Of a DNA stretch of 64,000 nucleotides, positions 1-8,050 are shown piece after piece. The DNA is from Devosia sp. Lineage in GTDB: Bacteria; Pseudomonadota; Alphaproteobacteria; Rhizobiales; Devosiaceae. Position numbers and translations under genes: made by a program. Under the pieces are notes generated by a model. The model ran no database searches. It was not told the DNA's origin and saw only the letters and a list, made by a program, of their open reading frames with translations. The stretch's first letter is position 1. Each line of letters opens with the position of its first letter. The DNA lies in assembly GCF_017307495.1 (NCBI RefSeq), contig NZ_JAFKHE010000014.1, forward strand, positions 186,001 through 250,000, in the 5' to 3' direction.

Positions 1-245
1 AGCGCCTCGCGCGGCACCGGCGAGTGTGCAATGGCCCGGCCGACCCCGGTCTCGTTGTCGTAGCCCTGGGCCGTATCGATGAGCCGGTACCCGGCCTCGA
101 GCGCTGCCGACACCACCTCGGTCACCTGCCGTGCGTCGATCTGCCAGACGCCTAGGCCCACCTGCGGGATGACGACATGCTCCGCGATCTCGACCGCCGG
201 GAAGCCGGGGTTGCCTTTGGCGCTCTCGCCCTGGTGCTGCAGCAT
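1..245 (-). CDS. Aldo/keto reductase, N-terminal part (runs off window)
   Basis: The first 81 codons of an aldo/keto reductase are visible; the rest lies beyond the left edge. The family folds as a TIM barrel and reduces carbonyls with NADPH. The visible part contains VIPQVGLGVWQ followed by LIDTAQGYDNE, which carries the family Asp and Tyr of the catalytic Asp-Tyr-Lys-His tetrad. The closest family style is 2,5-diketo-D-gluconate reductase. The ATG at 243-245 is preceded by a strong AAGGAGG ribosome site on the minus strand. The catalytic Lys and His cannot be checked here, and the substrate cannot be told from this fragment. Confidence 0.85.
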   Translation of the reverse strand, partial: MLQHQGESAKGNPGFPAVEIAEHVVIPQVGLGVWQIDARQVTEVVSAALEAGYRLIDTAQGYDNETGVGRAIAHSPVPREA

Positions 246-398
246 CGTCGCCTCCTTGTTGGTTCGACTCGAACCCCCGGACGGGCAACGGGTTCCGCTT
301 TGGCGGCGAATAGTGCGGCCGATCGACAGCCGGAAGGCGGGCGCAACCAAATGCCCCCCTCGGAGATTGTGGTCGTACTGCGTCAAGGAGGAACAGAA

Positions 399-473
399 AT
401 GAACGCAATCATCTATCTGGTCGGCCTCGTCGTCGTGGTCATGGCCGTGTTGTCCTTCTTCGGTCTCAGGTGA
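399..473 (+). CDS. 24-residue hydrophobic membrane peptide
   Basis: A tiny reading frame of 24 codons directly behind a near-ideal AAGGAGGAA ribosome site at 386-394. The product is almost wholly hydrophobic (IIYLVGLVVVVMAVLSFFGL) and ends in Arg, as expected for a single membrane helix with a positive C-terminus. It lies 10 bases before the larger membrane gene at 484, and a similar micro-protein follows that gene at 1401, so the three look like one unit. The function is unknown. The strong ribosome site and the clean hydrophobic composition are the reasons for calling it real. Confidence 0.6.
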   Translation: MNAIIYLVGLVVVVMAVLSFFGLR

Positions 474-483
474 GGACAGGCCA

Positions 484-1389
484 ATGACCACCGCTTCCGA
501 AGTCGACGTCGTCGTCGCCCCCCTGTCCCGATCCGAAGCCCCCGGCTCCTATGTGGACTGGCCGGCGATCATCGCGGGGATCATCATTGCCTCCGCCATT
601 GCTCTGGTGCTGTTGAGCTTCGGCTCGGCCATCGGCCTGAGCCTCGTGAACTTCCGCGCCGGACCGGACGTGCCGGCGATCTGGATCGCCATCGCTGCCG
701 CGAGCTGGCTGCTCTGGGTCCAGATCTCCAGCTTCATGGCCGGGGCCTACGTCACCGGTCGCATGCGCAAGCGGCACCTCGACAGCGATGAGGAGGAATC
801 CGACATCCGTGACGGCGTCCACGGCCTGCTCGTCTGGGCCGGAGCGCTGGTGGTTGGTGGGCTGATCGCCGCCGGCGGCCTGTCGGCCGCGGCAAGCGCC
901 GTCGGATCGGCTGCCTCGACCCTGACGACCGCTGCGGCCACCGTGGCGGATGACGTCGGCACCGCTGTCGACCCCAATGCCTATTTCGTCGACAGCCTGT
1001 TCCGCCAGTCCCCTGGCGCGACGGCGCCGGCAGCCGATACGACGGCCGTCCGCGCCGAGGCCGGACGCATCCTGGCCCAGGGTGAGCTCGGCAACGGCGT
1101 CGGTGACGCCGACCGGACCTACCTCGCCGACCTTGTGGCGCAGAACACCGGCCTGAGCCCGGAACAAGCTACTACCCGCGTTTCGGATGTGCTCTCGGCT
1201 GTCGACAACGCCAAGGCGCAGGCCGCCGCGGCCGCCGAGACGGCGCGCAAGACCGGCGTTCTGGCTGCGTTCCTGACGGCCGCATCCTTGCTGGTCAGCG
1301 CTGCCGGTGCCTATTTCGCCGCCCAGAAGGGCGGAAACCATCGTGACGAGCGGGTGTCGTTCGGAACGGCGTTCCGCCGCTATCGCTAG
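484..1389 (+). CDS. Four-helix membrane protein of unknown function
   Basis: A 301-residue protein with four predicted membrane segments: about residues 24-52 (PAIIAGIIIASAIALVLL), 60-85, 111-140 and 260-283. Between helices 3 and 4 lies an Ala-rich soluble stretch of about 120 residues, and a charged DSDEEESD patch follows helix 2. It resembles the uncharacterised YrzE/PhnA-like membrane proteins common in Hyphomicrobiales, but I recognise no catalytic motif. It is framed by two micro-proteins with good ribosome sites and lies upstream of a stress-type kinase pair, which hints at an envelope or stress role (inference only). Confidence 0.75.
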   Translation: MTTASEVDVVVAPLSRSEAPGSYVDWPAIIAGIIIASAIALVLLSFGSAIGLSLVNFRAGPDVPAIWIAIAAASWLLWVQISSFMAGAYVTGRMRKRHLDSDEEESDIRDGVHGLLVWAGALVVGGLIAAGGLSAAASAVGSAASTLTTAAATVADDVGTAVDPNAYFVDSLFRQSPGATAPAADTTAVRAEAGRILAQGELGNGVGDADRTYLADLVAQNTGLSPEQATTRVSDVLSAVDNAKAQAAAAAETARKTGVLAAFLTAASLLVSAAGAYFAAQKGGNHRDERVSFGTAFRRYR

Positions 1390-1400
1390 AGGAGAAGCAG

Positions 1401-1481
1401 ATGTTCAGAGCCCTTGGCCTTTGGCTGCTCGGCGTGCCGATCTGGTTGATCATCATCATCCTGCTGTTCGTGCACCGCTGA
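1401..1481 (+). CDS. 26-residue membrane peptide
   Basis: A 26-codon frame starting 11 bases after the stop of the four-helix membrane protein, with a GAGGAGAA ribosome site at 1388-1395. The product (MFRALGLWLLGVPIWLIIII then LLFVHR) is one hydrophobic helix with a basic end at each side. Its position, size and composition mirror the peptide at 399-473. No function is known, and the call rests on the ribosome site and the membrane-like composition. Confidence 0.55.
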   Translation: MFRALGLWLLGVPIWLIIIILLFVHR

Positions 1482-1576
1482 CCCGGGCCCGGATTGCAGA
1501 CGCGAAGGCCCGGCCCTGGTGGTCGGGCCTGCCGTTTGCCGGCGTGCTAGGCCGCTGCCGATTATATGTGCTGTCG

Positions 1577-1601
1577 GGAACGAAACCGCCACGGCGTCGT
1601 T
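1577..1601 (+). promoter_or_regulatory. EcfG-type (general stress response) promoter
   Basis: The sequence reads GGAAC at 1577-1581, then 16 bases, then CGTT at 1598-1601. This matches the alphaproteobacterial EcfG sigma-factor consensus GGAAC-N16/17-CGTT exactly. Transcription would begin around 1607-1610, just before the ATG at 1627. The match puts the HWE kinase and its response regulator under general stress control and argues against the upstream start at 1519, whose codons would overlap the promoter. Confidence 0.65.
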
Positions 1602-1626
1602 ATCACCGGCCATGGGGGGCGTAGGA

Positions 1627-3111
1627 ATGGCTGTCGTGCCGCAAAAAGACGAGACGCGTGCGCTACTTGGACTGACCGACAGGCTCTATCGGGCCCAGGG
1701 CCTGGACGACGTCTATGCCGCCGCGCTTGATGCCATTGCCGTGATGCTGGACTGTGCGCGCGCCTCCATCCTGTTGTTCGACGACCAGGGCGCCATGGGC
1801 TTTGTCGCCTGGCGCAACCTGTCCGATGAGTATCGGTCGCAGGTGAGCGGCCATAGCCCGTGGCAGCGCGGCGAGACCCAGGCGGAACCGATCTTCGTCA
1901 GGGACGTGCGCGACACCGGCGAGCCCGACTGGCTGAAAGCGGCCTTGGCCCGCGAGGGCATCGTCGCTCTCGGCTTTGTCCCGCTGATGGCGAATGGCGT
2001 CGTCGTCGGCAAGTTCATGACCTATTTCGGCGACCCGCATGACTTTTCGGCTCATCATCGCGAACTCGCGGTGGCGATCGCGCGGCAGGTCGGCTTCAGC
2101 CTCGAGCGGCACGCGGCGGAAAAGGCCCGTTCGGAGGCGGTGCGGGATCTCAAGGAGAGCGGCGACCGCTTCCGGCTCATGTCGGAGGACGCGCCGATCA
2201 TGATCTGGATCGCCGACAGCCAGGGCAAGTGCCTGCATCTCAACCGCATGCTGCGCAACTTCTGGGGCGTGCCCGACGAAGTGGGCGACTTCGACTTCAC
2301 CAGCACGCTTCATGACGACGACCGAGCGGCGGTGGGGGCAGCCATGGCCGCTGCATTGCGCGATCGGCAAAGCGTTACCGTCAAGGGGCGCTACCGCCGG
2401 AGCGATGGGGCATGGCGCGTGCTCGAGACGACCGCGCGTCCCAACTTCTCGGCGAGCGGGGCCTTCATGGGCATGATCGGCGTCAATGTCGACATCACCG
2501 AGCGCGAGGAGGCCGACGCCCACAAGCAGCTGCTCATCAACGAGCTCAACCACCGGGTCAAGAACACGCTCGCCGTGGTGCAGTCGGTGGCGCGTCAGAC
2601 CTTCCGCCGCGACGGCACCGGCGACCTCGAGGTCGAGGCCTTCCAGGGTCGCCTCGCCGCGCTGGCGCAGGCGCACAACCTGCTGGCAGCCGAGGCCTGG
2701 CAAAGTGCGTCCCTCGAGGAAGTCGCACGCCGCTCGCTGAACGGCGATGCCGACGTGCGCATCGCCATCCGTGGGCCCCGCGTCGAACTGCGCCCCAAGC
2801 AGGCGGTGACCACGGCCATGGCCCTGCACGAGCTCTACACCAATGCGGTCAAGCATGGCGCGCTGCGCTCCAGCGAAGGCCGGGTGGAATTGAGCTGGCT
2901 GACGGCGGAGGCGCCGCGCGGCTCGCTGGTCGTGCGCTGGCTGGAGCGTTCCCCCCAACCGATACTCCCGCCAGTCCGCCGAGGCTTCGGCTCGACCATG
3001 ATCGAGCAGGCGCTCGGCGCCGACCTCAATGCGGAAGTGGAGATGGACTTCCAGCGCTCGGGCCTAGTGTGCACTATTGTCGCTCAACTAGCGGACACAG
3101 TACGGCAATGA
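1627..3111 (+). CDS. HWE-family sensor histidine kinase (GAF-PAS-HWE)
   Basis: A 494-residue soluble sensor kinase. An N-terminal GAF domain (about residues 10-165) is followed by a PAS domain (about 185-300, beginning FRLMSEDAPIMIWIADSQGK) and an HWE/HisKA_2 dimerisation domain with the phospho-acceptor in LNHRVKNTLAVV (His near 309). The ATPase domain has the family's HELYTNAVKHGAL N-box and a late GFGSTMI glycine motif. There are no membrane segments, so it senses a cytoplasmic signal. The start at 1627 is chosen because an EcfG-like promoter lies just upstream at 1577-1601; an ATG at 1612 is possible. The stop overlaps the start of the response regulator by four bases (ATGA), so the two are translationally coupled partners. 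Confidence 0.9.
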   Translation: MAVVPQKDETRALLGLTDRLYRAQGLDDVYAAALDAIAVMLDCARASILLFDDQGAMGFVAWRNLSDEYRSQVSGHSPWQRGETQAEPIFVRDVRDTGEPDWLKAALAREGIVALGFVPLMANGVVVGKFMTYFGDPHDFSAHHRELAVAIARQVGFSLERHAAEKARSEAVRDLKESGDRFRLMSEDAPIMIWIADSQGKCLHLNRMLRNFWGVPDEVGDFDFTSTLHDDDRAAVGAAMAAALRDRQSVTVKGRYRRSDGAWRVLETTARPNFSASGAFMGMIGVNVDITEREEADAHKQLLINELNHRVKNTLAVVQSVARQTFRRDGTGDLEVEAFQGRLAALAQAHNLLAAEAWQSASLEEVARRSLNGDADVRIAIRGPRVELRPKQAVTTAMALHELYTNAVKHGALRSSEGRVELSWLTAEAPRGSLVVRWLERSPQPILPPVRRGFGSTMIEQALGADLNAEVEMDFQRSGLVCTIVAQLADTVRQ

Positions 3112-3461
3112 CCGATCTCAGCGGCAAACGCATTCTCGTTGTCGAAGACGAGTTCCTGGTGGCCCTCGAGGCTGCCAGCATGCTGGCGGAAGTCGGCGCG
3201 ACGGTGGTCGGCCCGGCCTATCACCCCGCTCCCGCGCTGCAGTTTGCGAAGACCGAGGCCCTGGATGCCGCGGTGCTGGACATCAACCTGGGGACGGGGA
3301 CCAGCGAGAGCATTGCGGATACGCTGAAGAGCCGCGGCATCCCCTTCATCTTCGCCACCGGCTATGGCCAGCTTGCCGGCGTCGATCCAGATGCGGTCGT
3401 CATCGACAAGCCGTATTCGCAGGCCCAGATCGTGGCCGCCCTCCGCCATGTCCTCGCCTGA
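3108..3461 (+). CDS. Single-domain response regulator
   Basis: A 117-residue stand-alone receiver domain with no output domain. The acidic pocket is VVEDE (about residues 9-13), the phospho-acceptor is the Asp of AAVLDINL (about 57), the switch Thr is in FIFATGYG, and the conserved Lys is in VIDKPYS (about 101). It overlaps the HWE kinase gene by four bases and is almost certainly its phosphorylation partner. Small receivers coded beside HWE kinases in alphaproteobacteria often act by binding other proteins or as phosphate sinks in the general stress network. Which of these applies cannot be read from the sequence. Confidence 0.88.
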   Translation: MTDLSGKRILVVEDEFLVALEAASMLAEVGATVVGPAYHPAPALQFAKTEALDAAVLDINLGTGTSESIADTLKSRGIPFIFATGYGQLAGVDPDAVVIDKPYSQAQIVAALRHVLA

Positions 3462-3524
3462 GCCGCGAGCGACCGGCGGCCCTGCCCGGCGCGGGACAGG
3501 CCATTCCTTGGGCACAGGTCCCGC

Positions 3525-4049
3525 CTAGGCAGACGGCCGAAAGCTCGCCACGACCGCTTCATGCGTCTCGATCCGGCCGGCACCAATCAGGTCCAGGCAG
3601 TACGGAACGGCCGGGAAGACCGCATTGAGGCAGACCTCGATCGAGCGCGGCTTGCCCGGCAGGTTGATGATCAGGCTCCGGCCCCGGATGCCGGCCGTCT
3701 GGCGCGACAGGATGGCCGTCGGCACCGTCTCGAGGCTGATCCGGCGCATCAGCTCGCCGAAGCCCGGCAACTCCTTTTCGACCACCGCCTGCATCGCCTC
3801 CGGCGTGAGGTCGCGCGGCGCCGGCCCGGTCCCGCCCGTGGTGAGCACCAGGTCGGCCCGCAACTGGTCGCAGAAGTCGCGCAGGGCATTGCCGACGGGC
3901 TCGATGCCGTCGGCAACAGTGCGTCGGATCGCCTGCCACGGACTGCTGATCGCCCGTTGCAGCCACGCCTCGATGGCCGGCCCGCTGGCGTCCGGGTACT
4001 GCCCGAGGCTGGCCCGGTCCGAAATCGTCAGGATGCCGATCGTGACCAT
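3525..4049 (-). CDS. mogA: Molybdopterin adenylyltransferase
   Basis: A 174-residue MogA/MoaB-type protein, which adenylates molybdopterin before molybdenum insertion. The fold is marked by VTIGILTISDRAS at the N-terminus and the MPT-binding TTGGTGPAPRDLTPEA in the middle, followed by LIINLPGKP. It starts three bases after moaA ends and is the last gene of the nitrate reductase operon, so cofactor synthesis is expressed with the enzyme that uses it. The length is typical of MogA. MoaB has the same fold, but MogA is favoured by the IINLPGKPRSI C-terminal segment. It converges with the response-regulator gene across a 63-base gap. Confidence 0.88.
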   Translation of the reverse strand: MVTIGILTISDRASLGQYPDASGPAIEAWLQRAISSPWQAIRRTVADGIEPVGNALRDFCDQLRADLVLTTGGTGPAPRDLTPEAMQAVVEKELPGFGELMRRISLETVPTAILSRQTAGIRGRSLIINLPGKPRSIEVCLNAVFPAVPYCLDLIGAGRIETHEAVVASFRPSA

Positions 4050-4052
4050 CGT

Positions 4053-5063
4053 TCAGCCGCCCAGTACCGACATGTGACGCACAATGCCGCCCGCAAGAGC
4101 GGCCTTCCCGACCTCGAAGCCGTGCCGCTCCGGCTTGCGGCGCAGGGCCTCGCGGATCAGGCCGTCGAGCGCGGAACCGTCGGCGCCCGCAGCCAGTGCC
4201 GGCCTGAGGTCGACCGATCCTTCGTGGCCCATGCAGGTGAACAGCCGTCCGTCGCTTCCCACCCGCACCCGGTTGCAGGAGGCACAGAAGTTGCACGACA
4301 GCGGTGTGATGAAGCCTAGCAGGCCACCGGTCTCGCCCACGGTCACGTAGCTGGCCGGACCGCCGCTTTTTGCCGACGATGCACTTAGCGTCCAGCGCTG
4401 CTCGAGCTCGCGCCGGAACGCGGTGAGCGACAGGTACTGCCCGATCCTCGAGACCCCCGTGTCGCCCAGCGGCATGGTTTCGATCAACGCCAGCGCCATG
4501 CCGCGACCATGCGCGTATCGCAGCAATGGCTCGAACTGGTCCTCGACCACGCCCCGCAGTGCGACCGTGTTGATGCGAATGCGCAGTCCCTCGGCGAGCG
4601 CCGTTTCGATCCCCTCGAGGACATCGGCGAGGACGCCGCCGCGCGTGATCTCACGGTACTGGTCCGGATCGAGCGTATCGAGCGAAACGTTGACGCGGCG
4701 CACGCCGTGCCGGGCCAGCGTGCGCGCAATGCGCGAAAGTTGCGAGCCGTTGCTGGACACCGTCACTTCGTCGAGCTCGCCGCGCGACAGGTTGTCGGAA
4801 AGACGCTCCAGCAGCGCCGGCAGGTCCTTGCGCACCAGCGGCTCGCCGCCGGTCAGCCGGATCTTGCGCACGCCACCGGCAATGAACGCGCCGGCAATGC
4901 CGTAGAGCCCGGCGACGTCCAGCCGATCGCGACCGGGCGCGAAGCGCATGTGCTCGGGCATGCAGTAGGTGCAGCGCAGGTCGCACCGATCGGTGACCGA
5001 CAGCCGCAGATAGGTCACGGGGCGGCCGAAGCCATCCACCAGCGGCTGGAGGGGACTAGTCAT
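4053..5063 (-). CDS. moaA: GTP 3',8-cyclase, radical SAM
   Basis: A 336-residue radical SAM enzyme catalysing the first step of molybdenum cofactor synthesis (GTP to cyclic dehydro-GTP). The N-terminal SAM cluster motif CDLRCTYC (about residues 28-35) and the SAM-binding LTGGEPLVR are present. The C-terminal second cluster is CNFCASCNRVRVG plus a later Cys in LFTCMGHEG, as in MoaA. The usual C-terminal double Gly (SVLGG) needed for function is also there. The start at 5061-5063 is chosen because homology begins at PLQPLVDGFGRPVTYLR; a longer in-frame extension overlaps the carbonic anhydrase gene. It overlaps that gene by eight bases and precedes mogA. Confidence 0.93.
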   Translation of the reverse strand: MTSPLQPLVDGFGRPVTYLRLSVTDRCDLRCTYCMPEHMRFAPGRDRLDVAGLYGIAGAFIAGGVRKIRLTGGEPLVRKDLPALLERLSDNLSRGELDEVTVSSNGSQLSRIARTLARHGVRRVNVSLDTLDPDQYREITRGGVLADVLEGIETALAEGLRIRINTVALRGVVEDQFEPLLRYAHGRGMALALIETMPLGDTGVSRIGQYLSLTAFRRELEQRWTLSASSAKSGGPASYVTVGETGGLLGFITPLSCNFCASCNRVRVGSDGRLFTCMGHEGSVDLRPALAAGADGSALDGLIREALRRKPERHGFEVGKAALAGGIVRHMSVLGG

Positions 5064-5691
5064 TGGGCCCTTTCTGCATTGAGGACGTCGCCCGGCGACC
5101 GTCCGGCACGACGTCGCAATGCAGGTCGTGCAACAGGCCATCGGTCAGTCCGTAGATCCAGCCGTGCAACCGGATGTCGGCCCCGCGCCCCCAGGCATCC
5201 CGGATGATGGGGGTGCGCGCCAGGTTGCTCACCTGTGCCCGAACCGAAAGTTCGCAGATGCGGTCGTTGCGCGCGTCGGGCGTCGCAAGGTCGCGCAGGT
5301 CCTGGTCCGCGTCGTCGGCGACGTCCCGGATCGGCTGCAGCCAGTGGTCGACCACGCCGTGGTGATGCGGTTCCATCGCCGCCCGCACGCCGCCGCATCC
5401 GTAGTGCCCGCACACGATGATGTGGCGAACCTCCAGCACATCCACCGCAAATTCGAGGACCGAGAGCAGGTTCAGGTCGCCGCGATGAACGAGGTTGGCG
5501 ATGTTGCGGTGCACGAACACTTCGCCCGGCTCGAGACCGGTGATGACGTTGGCCGGCACCCGGCTGTCGGAACAGCCGATCCACAGGTATTCCGGCCGCT
5601 GCAGGCCGGCCAGGCGGCTGAAGTAGTCCGGATCGTCCCGCCGCCGGTTTTCGCTCCACCGGCGGTTGTTGCGCAACAGGTCAGACAGCAA
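5056..5691 (-). CDS. Beta-class carbonic anhydrase
   Basis: A 211-residue beta-carbonic anhydrase interconverting CO2 and bicarbonate. Zinc ligands are the Cys of LWIGCSDSRVPA (about residue 40, with the Asp-Arg dyad) and the His and Cys of IIVCGHYGCGGV (about 95-99). The family's EVFVHRNIANLV is also complete. It sits inside the nitrate reductase operon between the prolyl isomerase and moaA, overlapping moaA by eight bases. This placement is unusual. A plausible role is bicarbonate or pH homeostasis during nitrate respiration, but that is inference. Length and motifs are normal for the family, so the biochemical call is firm. Confidence 0.92.
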   Translation of the reverse strand: MLSDLLRNNRRWSENRRRDDPDYFSRLAGLQRPEYLWIGCSDSRVPANVITGLEPGEVFVHRNIANLVHRGDLNLLSVLEFAVDVLEVRHIIVCGHYGCGGVRAAMEPHHHGVVDHWLQPIRDVADDADQDLRDLATPDARNDRICELSVRAQVSNLARTPIIRDAWGRGADIRLHGWIYGLTDGLLHDLHCDVVPDGRRATSSMQKGPND

Positions 5692-5723
5692 GGCTCATTC
5701 CCCGTGGGCCTGGGCGCCGGCCA

Positions 5724-6629
5724 CTAGCCTCGCCCACCCGACAGGTGCGGCGCGCCGCGCAGGGCAAGGCCGACGATCTCGGCACGTTCGGACAGCACTC
5801 CGATGAGCTGGGCCACGCCGCGGCTCCAGCTCGAAGCTTCCAGATGCACCGCGATGCGCTCCCGCACGGCCTCGAACGGCAGGCGCGTGCCGGCAATGCG
5901 GCGATCGAGCCGGATGACGTGGAAGCCGAAGCGCGAGCGCACCGGCGCAGCCGTCACCTCGCCCTCGCCGAGCTTGGCCAGCGCGGCCTCGAATTCAGGA
6001 ACCGTGCTGCCCGGCGTGAGCTGGCCCAGCGAGCCTCCGACCTCGCGCGACGGGCAGGCCGAGTGCAGGCGGGCAAGTTCCGCGAACCGCTCCGGCGCCT
6101 CGGCCAGCTCGCTGATCAGCCCTTGTGCCAGCTCACCGATCCGCTTGCTCACCGCCTCGTCAGTGCCGGCGGGGACCGCCAGCAGGATGTGGTGCGCCTC
6201 CCACATGTCCGAGGTGGAAAAGCGCTCGGGCTGCGCCTCGTAGTAGCGCCGGCATTCGGGCTCGCCGGCGGCGGGCGTGGTGACCTGGCTGTCGAGCAGG
6301 GCCCGGATCAGCGCATCGTCCTCGGTCTCGACCCGGCCGCGCTCGTCGCGTTCGGGGGCGGCGACCACGCCCAGCCGGCCCGCCTCGTTGAGCAGCAGCT
6401 GGCGCACCACGAGGGCCTCGGCGGCAAGGCGGAACGCCTCCGCCGGCGAGGCCGCCGGGTGCTGCTGCGCCTCGGCGCTGATCGCGGCGTGCGGGATCAC
6501 CACCCCGTCGACCGAGACGAGCGCCGACGGCGGCCGCGGCGGCGCCGGTACCTTGACGCGGGCATTCGGGATGGCGGCATTCGCCGGCCCCTCGGCGGGG
6601 GTCCCGAACTGGATCAACGGCTCCGTCAT
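5724..6629 (-). CDS. Parvulin-type peptidyl-prolyl isomerase of the nar operon
   Basis: A 301-residue protein with a parvulin (PpiC/NifM-like) rotamase domain at about residues 165-260: AHHILLAVPAG, then GGSLGQLTPG, then RFGFHVIRLD, the three conserved parvulin blocks. The N-terminal 130 residues are helical, with a Pro/Ala-rich start and no obvious signal peptide, so it is probably cytoplasmic. It lies seven bases after narI, in the same orientation. NifM-like isomerases are frequent at the end of nar operons and are thought to help fold or mature the reductase; that role is by association. The start at 6627-6629 gives a complete domain. Confidence 0.85.
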   Translation of the reverse strand: MTEPLIQFGTPAEGPANAAIPNARVKVPAPPRPPSALVSVDGVVIPHAAISAEAQQHPAASPAEAFRLAAEALVVRQLLLNEAGRLGVVAAPERDERGRVETEDDALIRALLDSQVTTPAAGEPECRRYYEAQPERFSTSDMWEAHHILLAVPAGTDEAVSKRIGELAQGLISELAEAPERFAELARLHSACPSREVGGSLGQLTPGSTVPEFEAALAKLGEGEVTAAPVRSRFGFHVIRLDRRIAGTRLPFEAVRERIAVHLEASSWSRGVAQLIGVLSERAEIVGLALRGAPHLSGGRG

Positions 6630-6636
6630 CTTTACC

Positions 6637-7335
6637 TCACTCGACAGTCGGGCGGCGCGTGCGCACCACCTGGTAGCCCGGCCGCCACAGGTAGCGGACG
6701 GGCGCGCTCAGCATGTGGACAAGCCGCGAGAACGGGAACAGCACGAAGATCGTCAGCCCCAGCGTGATGTGCAGCTTGAACACTAGTGCCGCATCCGCGA
6801 CATAGCTGGCCGCGTTGGGATCGAAGGTGAATATGCCCTGCGCCCAGCGCATGAACTTGACCATCTCCTCGCCGTCGAGGTGCTGCATCGAGACCCGGAT
6901 CGTCGCCAGCCCCAGGGCCAGCTGCAGCCAGAGGATGACGATGATCAGGCTGTCGGCGAGGCTCGAGTTGCGTCGCACCCGGGCATCGAAGAAGCGCCGG
7001 TGCACCAGCAGCGTCGCCCCGACGATCCCCATCGCGCCGGCGACTCCGCCGAGCACGATGGCGATCAGTTGCTTGGTGCCGTGCGAGACGCCGAGCATCT
7101 CCCAGATGGCGAGCGGCGTAAGCAGGCCGACGAGGTGGCCGGCAAAGATCAGCAGCACGCCGACATGGAACAGCACCGACCCCCACATCAGTTGCCGCCG
7201 GCGCAGCATCTGGCTCGACCCGCTCCGCCAGGTATAGGGCTCGCGGTCGTAGCGGATCACCGTGCCCACCGCGAGGACGACCAGCGCGATATACGGATAG
7301 ACGCCGAACAGCAGCGTGTTCACGAATTCGGCCAT
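6637..7335 (-). CDS. narI: Respiratory nitrate reductase gamma subunit (cytochrome b)
   Basis: A 232-residue membrane subunit that takes electrons from quinol and passes them through two b haems to NarH. It shows about five membrane helices, starting FVNTLLFGVYPYIALVVL. Candidate haem-ligating histidines are in SVLFHVGVLLIFAGHLVGL and in KLHITLGLTIFVLF and RLVHMLSAP near the C-terminus. The length is typical of NarI. The ATG at 7333-7335 is chosen because it starts the first helix and lies one base after narJ; an upstream in-frame extension would sit inside narJ. It is followed by the prolyl isomerase gene after seven bases. Confidence 0.94.
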   Translation of the reverse strand: MAEFVNTLLFGVYPYIALVVLAVGTVIRYDREPYTWRSGSSQMLRRRQLMWGSVLFHVGVLLIFAGHLVGLLTPLAIWEMLGVSHGTKQLIAIVLGGVAGAMGIVGATLLVHRRFFDARVRRNSSLADSLIIVILWLQLALGLATIRVSMQHLDGEEMVKFMRWAQGIFTFDPNAASYVADAALVFKLHITLGLTIFVLFPFSRLVHMLSAPVRYLWRPGYQVVRTRRPTVE

Positions 7336-7336
7336 G

Positions 7337-8050
7337 TCACGAGTTCCTCTCCACACCGGGTTGAGGCGGCGGCCGGCGAGCGGCGCGCACCTGCATCCTG
7401 AGCCGATCCGGCCCGCAATTCTGGTCCCCGGTGCCACCCCCGAAGGTCACCGCCTCGGACTCCCAGACTGCATCGAGCGCCTCGAGGTCGTCCGGATCGT
7501 GGTCCGGCTCCTCGAGCAGTTGCTCCAGTGCCTCCTGCCTCGGCGCTGTCCCCGCAATCGCCTCGAGCGCCAGCATGGCGTTGGCATAGATGCTGCCGCG
7601 CTTCTGCAGGCGGGTCCTCAGGTTGGCGACGATGTGCAGCGTCTGCCCCAGCAGCTCGTGCACCTCCTCGTCCGACTGGGTCGACAGGTACTCGAGGAAC
7701 AGTGGCAGGAAGTCGGGCATCTCGCCCGGCCCGATATCGAAGCCCTGCCGCTCGTACATCTGGGCGAGGTCGACCATGGCCTGGCCGCGGTCGCGGCTCT
7801 CGCCATGCACATGCTCGAACAGATGCAGCGACAGGGTGCGCGTGCGGTCGAACAGCGACACGTAGCGCTCCTGCGCATCGTAGAGGTCGAGCCTGCCCAG
7901 GTCCGCCACCAGCGCGGCGATCCTTTTCTTGTTCCCGGCGTCGAGGCGGCTGTCCCGCGCGATCGCCGCCTCGATCTCGCCGAGGGCCTCGTGCAGCTCG
8001 GCGCTCGGGTACGACAACAGCACCGAGATGATCTTCAGGGCATTGGCCAT
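7337..8050 (-). CDS. narJ: Nitrate reductase assembly chaperone
   Basis: A 237-residue dedicated chaperone of the TorD/NarJ family that binds NarG during cofactor insertion and membrane docking. The family's LKIISVLLSYPSAEL start and the central DLYDAQERYVSLFDR, LHLFEHVHG and MVDLAQMYERQGF segments are all visible. Its ATG overlaps the narH stop by one base (TAATG), which supports this start, and narI follows after one base. The C-terminus is acidic and Gly-rich. It is soluble and not part of the final enzyme. Confidence 0.94.
   Translation of the reverse strand: MANALKIISVLLSYPSAELHEALGEIEAAIARDSRLDAGNKKRIAALVADLGRLDLYDAQERYVSLFDRTRTLSLHLFEHVHGESRDRGQAMVDLAQMYERQGFDIGPGEMPDFLPLFLEYLSTQSDEEVHELLGQTLHIVANLRTRLQKRGSIYANAMLALEAIAGTAPRQEALEQLLEEPDHDPDDLEALDAVWESEAVTFGGGTGDQNCGPDRLRMQVRAARRPPPQPGVERNS

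Noticed and set aside
1519..1626. N-terminal extension of the HWE kinase
   Set aside because: The extra 36 codons overlap an EcfG-type promoter, are Arg/Pro-rich and lie before the GAF domain homology.
3462..3524. Possible bidirectional terminator between the response regulator and mogA
   Set aside because: A CCTGCCCG-CGGGACAGG-like stem exists, but it is imperfect and has no T run on either strand.
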